Shown piece after piece: positions 6,665 through 9,290 of a DNA stretch of 9,290 nucleotides; the stretch's first letter is position 1; each line of letters opens with the position of its first letter. This DNA is from Candidatus Latescibacter anaerobius SCGC AAA252-E07 (GTDB taxonomy: Bacteria > Latescibacterota > Latescibacteria > Latescibacterales > Latescibacteraceae). The stretch lies in the NCBI GenBank assembly GCA_000403035.1, contig AQSL01000150.1:1-9290 (forward strand), read 5' to 3'. The position numbers and the translations under genes were made by a program. The notes beneath the pieces are model-generated. The model was given only the letters and a program-made list of their open reading frames with translations, searched no databases and was not told where the DNA came from.

Positions 6665-6683
6665 TGTAATGTTTTACATTACA
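6665..6683 (+). promoter_or_regulatory. Perfect 19-base palindrome in the leader of the M23 peptidase gene
   Basis: TGTAATGT (6665-6672) and ACATTACA (6676-6683) are perfect inverted repeats around a TTT centre, ending 27 bases before the ATG and lying about 60 bases downstream of the predicted start of transcription. Size and symmetry fit a dimeric repressor site; an RNA hairpin with a 3-base loop is the alternative. The AATGT/ACATT half-sites are loosely like sites of Fur-superfamily (Zur/PerR) regulators, but this is only resemblance. Confidence 0.45.
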
Positions 6684-6710
6684 CAACTTTATATCGTAAT
6701 AGGATAAAGA

Positions 6711-7616
6711 ATGGATAATCGTTTCTTTTCTTTAATAATTGTTCCTGACAGTAGTAATGATCTTAAAATCGGCAGTTTTAATTTTAAATTTGTTCTTTAT
6801 CTCCTCGGTTTTCTTATCGCTACTTTTATTCTGTGCCTGTTCTTTGTTATCGGCTACCATATAAAGCTCAGCCAGGAAAAAGAATACAAGAGTGCTGTTT
6901 CAAAGATGTACAGACTCCTGAATGATGTTGATAATTCCAAAAAACAGTTAAACACTTTTTATGATAAACTTTTAAAAATACGGGATAACGATGTTGCTTT
7001 CAGGCAATTTGCTAATATGAATATTCTCGATAAAAATATGTATAATGCCGGTATGGGCGGTCATACAATTATTGATGATTCTGTGTTCGATGGCTTGAAC
7101 GGAAATTATAAGGATGAATTAAAAAAGATTGCAATAAACACCATGCTGCTTGACAGCCGTGTAAACATACAGAATATAAGTTTAAACGAAATTTATGTAA
7201 AAATTCGACAAAACCAGAAAGAAATTAACAGTACTCCCTCAATGCTTCCAACCGATTCATTCAGAATCACCTCCGATTACAGATGGAGAATCCATCCCGT
7301 AAAGGGAGTCCGCGAATTCCATGACGGTGTTGATCTTGCCGGAAAGTTAGGTGATTCTATATACGCTACTGCTGATGGTACGGTAATCCTCATAAAACGT
7401 ACAGGAGCTCTCGGGAGATGTATAAGGATCGCTCATGGATACGGTTTTGAGACTCTCTACGGGCATTTAAGCAAAATAAATGTCGAAATAGGCCAGAAAG
7501 TTAAAAAAAATGATGTTATCGGAACAATGGGCAATTCAGGAAGATCAACAGGCGTCCATGTTCATTATGCAGTATCTTTAAACGCCAAGAAAGTTAATCC
7601 CAAGCAGTATTTTTAA
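6711..7616 (+). CDS. Membrane-anchored M23 (LytM-type) peptidoglycan endopeptidase
   Basis: The 301-residue product is a zinc metallopeptidase expected to cut peptide cross-links of peptidoglycan in the periplasm. Residues 1-26 are cytoplasmic and carry a FFSLIIVPD segment seen at the start of many M23 proteins; 27-49 is a single membrane anchor. Residues 50-175 are polar and partly helical, with likely coiled-coil parts (53-90 and 133-172). The M23 domain fills about 183-301. All key residues are present: zinc ligands H204 and D208 in HDGVD, H252 in YGHL, and H283 and H285 in HVHY, with H285 as the third ligand and H252/H283 as catalytic histidines by analogy with LytM. The domain is therefore probably active, not a degenerate LytM factor. 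AGGA (6701-6704) lies 6 bases before the ATG. A strong promoter and a palindrome precede the gene, suggesting its own regulation. No SPOR or LysM domain is seen. It is convergent to the RseC-family gene. Confidence 0.93.
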   Translation: MDNRFFSLIIVPDSSNDLKIGSFNFKFVLYLLGFLIATFILCLFFVIGYHIKLSQEKEYKSAVSKMYRLLNDVDNSKKQLNTFYDKLLKIRDNDVAFRQFANMNILDKNMYNAGMGGHTIIDDSVFDGLNGNYKDELKKIAINTMLLDSRVNIQNISLNEIYVKIRQNQKEINSTPSMLPTDSFRITSDYRWRIHPVKGVREFHDGVDLAGKLGDSIYATADGTVILIKRTGALGRCIRIAHGYGFETLYGHLSKINVEIGQKVKKNDVIGTMGNSGRSTGVHVHYAVSLNAKKVNPKQYF

Positions 7617-7745
7617 TCTTTCCGATAATTTCAAATCCCCTCCATCTACCAGATGCAACATTCCATATTCCAAATTCAGGATTGAAAGCACAGCTACCAC
7701 TACTCTGCCTTTTACTACTTTGACTTATATCTGATGTGGTTCGGG

Positions 7746-8156
7746 TTAAGAACGGAGCGTTTTTGTAATTCTCGGGTAAAATGTCTTTCCACCGGATATT
7801 CTATTATCCAAAAACTTAAGAAAGATAAAGGCAATGATAAGGAAAACAAATGCAGATGCAATCGGCCAGAAACCTCCTGCAAACTTTGATCCAACACTAT
7901 ATCCAACAAACATTGACAGTAACGGCACGATCCAGATCAGAACCGCTGAAACTATAACGTTACCTGTATCTGATTCAAAAACAACATGATCTGATACTTC
8001 AGCCCCGTATTCGTTTATGACAGTTATTTCACGGCTTGAGGTATCACCGGAATGGCAGTAGGATTTTGAGGGACATCCGGTGCATTCCGGTAACGTTGTT
8101 ACTCTGACTTTCGATTTCGTTCCATCAACTGATAGTACTATACCTTCACATTTCAT
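7746..8156 (-). CDS. RseC/MucC-family inner-membrane protein
   Basis: The 136-residue product belongs to the RseC family (SoxR-reducing system / positive regulator of sigma E). The N-terminal part (1-64) is a small beta-like domain with the family's cysteine cluster C25-x2-C28-x5-C34 in ECTGCPSKSYCH, which may bind a metal or metal-sulfur cluster or act in redox chemistry. Two membrane helices follow, about 67-87 and 96-116, then a basic tail (119-136). In Enterobacteria RseC is encoded with rpoE/rseA/rseB, and family members also occur near Rnf electron-transport genes; neither is here. Instead its start overlaps the tsaE stop by 4 bases (ATGA), so it is the last gene of a porX-like - tsaE - rseC-like unit and is probably translated by coupling, since no strong ribosome site is visible. 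Function in this organism is unknown; a link to membrane redox or envelope-stress signalling is inference. A 129-base gap separates its stop from the convergent M23 gene; I see no gene in it. Confidence 0.85.
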   Translation of the reverse strand: MKCEGIVLSVDGTKSKVRVTTLPECTGCPSKSYCHSGDTSSREITVINEYGAEVSDHVVFESDTGNVIVSAVLIWIVPLLSMFVGYSVGSKFAGGFWPIASAFVFLIIAFIFLKFLDNRISGGKTFYPRITKTLRS

Positions 8157-8581
8157 AATGGTTCCGGTCTTTCAATGGTTATCTCACGGCAGGTTTTTTC
8201 GATATGCCTGATCAATACCCTTATCGTTGAATCGGGAAGCAGATCACCCATTTTTTCCGCCCATTCCACAAGACATATATTGTTATCGAAAAAATAATCC
8301 TCAACACCGATATCGAGTATCTCTTTAATACCGTTCAACCGGTAAAAATCCATGTGATATATAGCAACATCGCCGTGGTATTCATTTATAAGGGTAAAAG
8401 AGGGGCTGGTAACGTTTTCTTTTACTCCGAGTGCATGTGCAACACCCTTGGTGAAAACAGTTTTACCTGTTCCAAGCTCGCCGGAAAGGGCAACTACTGC
8501 CTTAAAACCAAGAGTTTGTGCAAAGGAAGCCGCCACTTCGAGTGTTCCCTTGACATCTGTTGTTGTATATTTTTCTATCAT
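8153..8581 (-). CDS. tsaE: tRNA N6-threonylcarbamoyladenosine synthesis ATPase TsaE
   Basis: The 142-residue product is TsaE (YjeE/P-loop family), the ATPase that works with TsaD and TsaB to make the t6A modification at position 37 of ANN-decoding tRNAs in the cytoplasm. The Walker A motif GELGTGKT is at 34-41. Other family marks are TSPSF (58-62, switch-like threonine T58), YHMDFYRL (75-82, with D78) and LVEWAEK (104-110, with E106 and W107). Length is normal and nothing is missing. The start overlaps the stop of the porX-like gene upstream as ATGA (8578-8581), and the stop overlaps the RseC-family start as ATGA (8153-8156). The partners tsaB, tsaC and tsaD are not in this window. Adjacency to a PglZ-domain regulator is a pattern I associate with Bacteroidota and relatives. 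Confidence 0.96.
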   Translation of the reverse strand: MIEKYTTTDVKGTLEVAASFAQTLGFKAVVALSGELGTGKTVFTKGVAHALGVKENVTSPSFTLINEYHGDVAIYHMDFYRLNGIKEILDIGVEDYFFDNNICLVEWAEKMGDLLPDSTIRVLIRHIEKTCREITIERPEPL

Positions 8582-9290
8582 CTCGGTTTGAGCACTCCTA
8601 TGGGGAGAATCATCTCGTCCATAGATATCCCCCCATGCTGGAATGTATTTTGATACAATTTTTCAAACTGTCTGAAATTATTGTGATATACAAGGTAATA
8701 ATCCTCTTTCGCAATCAGATAATTGGTTCCGATACCTATCGAGGGGAGTCCGTACTCAAAAGGATTATTCACATAGAGCACTTCCGAGGGTTTGCACTTA
8801 AGGTTTTTACCGTATTTATAGCGAATATTCGTCGAGGTTGTTTTATCTCCTTTGACAATACTTGCTCTTTCTCCCATGATACTTCCATGATCGGTGGTAA
8901 GAATCAATGTCGCCCCTTCTTCGACTATAAACTTTAAAATATCAAGAAGAACCGAATGCTCGAACCATGCTCTTGTCAAGCTCCTGAAAGCAGCCTCATC
9001 GGGAGCAATTTCCATAAGAATGTCACTCTCGGATCTCTGGTGTGACAAAAGATCGATAAAATTGTAAGCTATACTTATGAAACGATGTTGTTTGAGATTG
9101 CCGAGTTTTTTATAGAGATTCTGTGCATCATCGATTTTCACAATTTTATCGTATACCGGTCTTCTGTCAAGATGAATTCTTTTCCGCTCCAGATACATTT
9201 CCAGAAGTTGAGGTTCATGAGTATTCATGCTGGTTTCGTCATGTCCCGTATTCTGCCAAATATCCGGAAAAATTTCCGCGATTTCCCTGG
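8578..9290 (-). CDS. porX: PorX-like PglZ-domain protein, C-terminal part (N-terminus beyond window)
   Basis: Only the last 236 or so codons lie in the window. The frame stays open to the right edge, past the internal ATG at 9228, reading EIFPDIWQNTGHDETS just before it, so the true start is outside. The visible part matches the C-terminal PglZ (alkaline-phosphatase-superfamily) domain of PorX, the two-component regulator of type IX secretion in Bacteroidota, where a receiver domain precedes it. Counting from the ATG at 9228, likely metal-site motifs are YNFIDLLSH (D59, H63), TTDHG (D113, H114) and FQHGGIS (H198). Also typical are SLTRAWFEHS (83-92), GDKTTSTNIRYKYGKNL (127-143) and NPFEYGLP. 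Work on Bacteroidota PorX describes a zinc-dependent phosphodiesterase acting on oligonucleotides. Whether a receiver domain is present here cannot be seen, so a different PglZ protein is possible. Its stop overlaps tsaE by 4 bases. Confidence 0.85.
   Translation of the reverse strand, partial: REIAEIFPDIWQNTGHDETSMNTHEPQLLEMYLERKRIHLDRRPVYDKIVKIDDAQNLYKKLGNLKQHRFISIAYNFIDLLSHQRSESDILMEIAPDEAAFRSLTRAWFEHSVLLDILKFIVEEGATLILTTDHGSIMGERASIVKGDKTTSTNIRYKYGKNLKCKPSEVLYVNNPFEYGLPSIGIGTNYLIAKEDYYLVYHNNFRQFEKLYQNTFQHGGISMDEMILPIGVLKPR

Noticed and set aside
6665..6683. GlnR/TnrA-type site (TGTNA-N7-TNACA)
   Set aside because: The half-sites fit, but the spacer is 9 bases, not 7.
7617..7745. Possible small gene or terminator between the convergent M23 and RseC-family genes
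   Set aside because: Only a 5-bp hairpin (7643-7655) without a T-run is seen, and the minus-strand frame reaching into this gap is a shadow of the RseC-family gene.
1..9290. CRISPR array, tRNA, rRNA, insertion sequence or prophage genes
   Set aside because: No regularly spaced repeats, cloverleaf-like segments, transposase or phage genes were recognised on either strand.

Overview
The window looks like a chromosomal segment from a moderately AT-rich, Gram-negative-type bacterium, probably of the Fibrobacterota-Chlorobiota-Bacteroidota (FCB) superphylum or a nearby uncultured phylum. The main clue is the right end, where a PorX-like PglZ-domain protein sits next to tsaE, a pairing I associate with Bacteroidota and relatives. 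A lipoprotein signal, a secreted FG-GAP/VCBS propeller and an RseC-family membrane protein fit a diderm envelope. Standard stop codons, purine-rich Shine-Dalgarno sites and sigma70-like promoter hexamers are all visible. No mobile element, CRISPR array, rRNA or tRNA was recognised.

Layout. Positions 1-50 hold a nested GC-rich palindrome (dispersed-repeat or terminator-like). Then come a secreted seven-repeat calcium-binding propeller protein (213-1496, +) and a 4-hydroxy-2-oxoglutarate-aldolase-like member of the DapA superfamily (1650-2552, +). Convergent to these is a small lipoprotein (2743-3126, -). A 443-base gene-free stretch follows and carries a promoter candidate for single-stranded DNA-binding protein ssb (3570-4022, +). 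Next are two consecutive polytopic proteins that look like divergent members of the CPA2 cation/proton antiporter superfamily (4080-5267 and 5286-6515, +; 18 bases apart). A 195-base gap holds a hairpin, a near-consensus sigma70 promoter and a perfect 19-base palindrome in front of a membrane-anchored M23 peptidoglycan endopeptidase (6711-7616, +). Convergent to that is a tightly coupled minus-strand run, porX-like (truncated by the window edge) - tsaE - RseC-family, joined by two ATGA stop/start overlaps.

How the genes may work together. Several products concern the envelope: the M23 hydrolase, the lipoprotein, the antiporter-like pair, the RseC-like protein and the PorX-like regulator. The left pair (propeller plus aldolase) could belong to extracellular carbohydrate or uronate use, but that is inference from adjacency only. 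ssb and tsaE are housekeeping genes. The least ordinary items are the tandem antiporter-like pair, in which the second protein lacks the usual membrane aspartate; the palindrome in front of the M23 gene; and the porX-tsaE-RseC coupling. I see no clear evidence of a wholly new defence or mobile system here.
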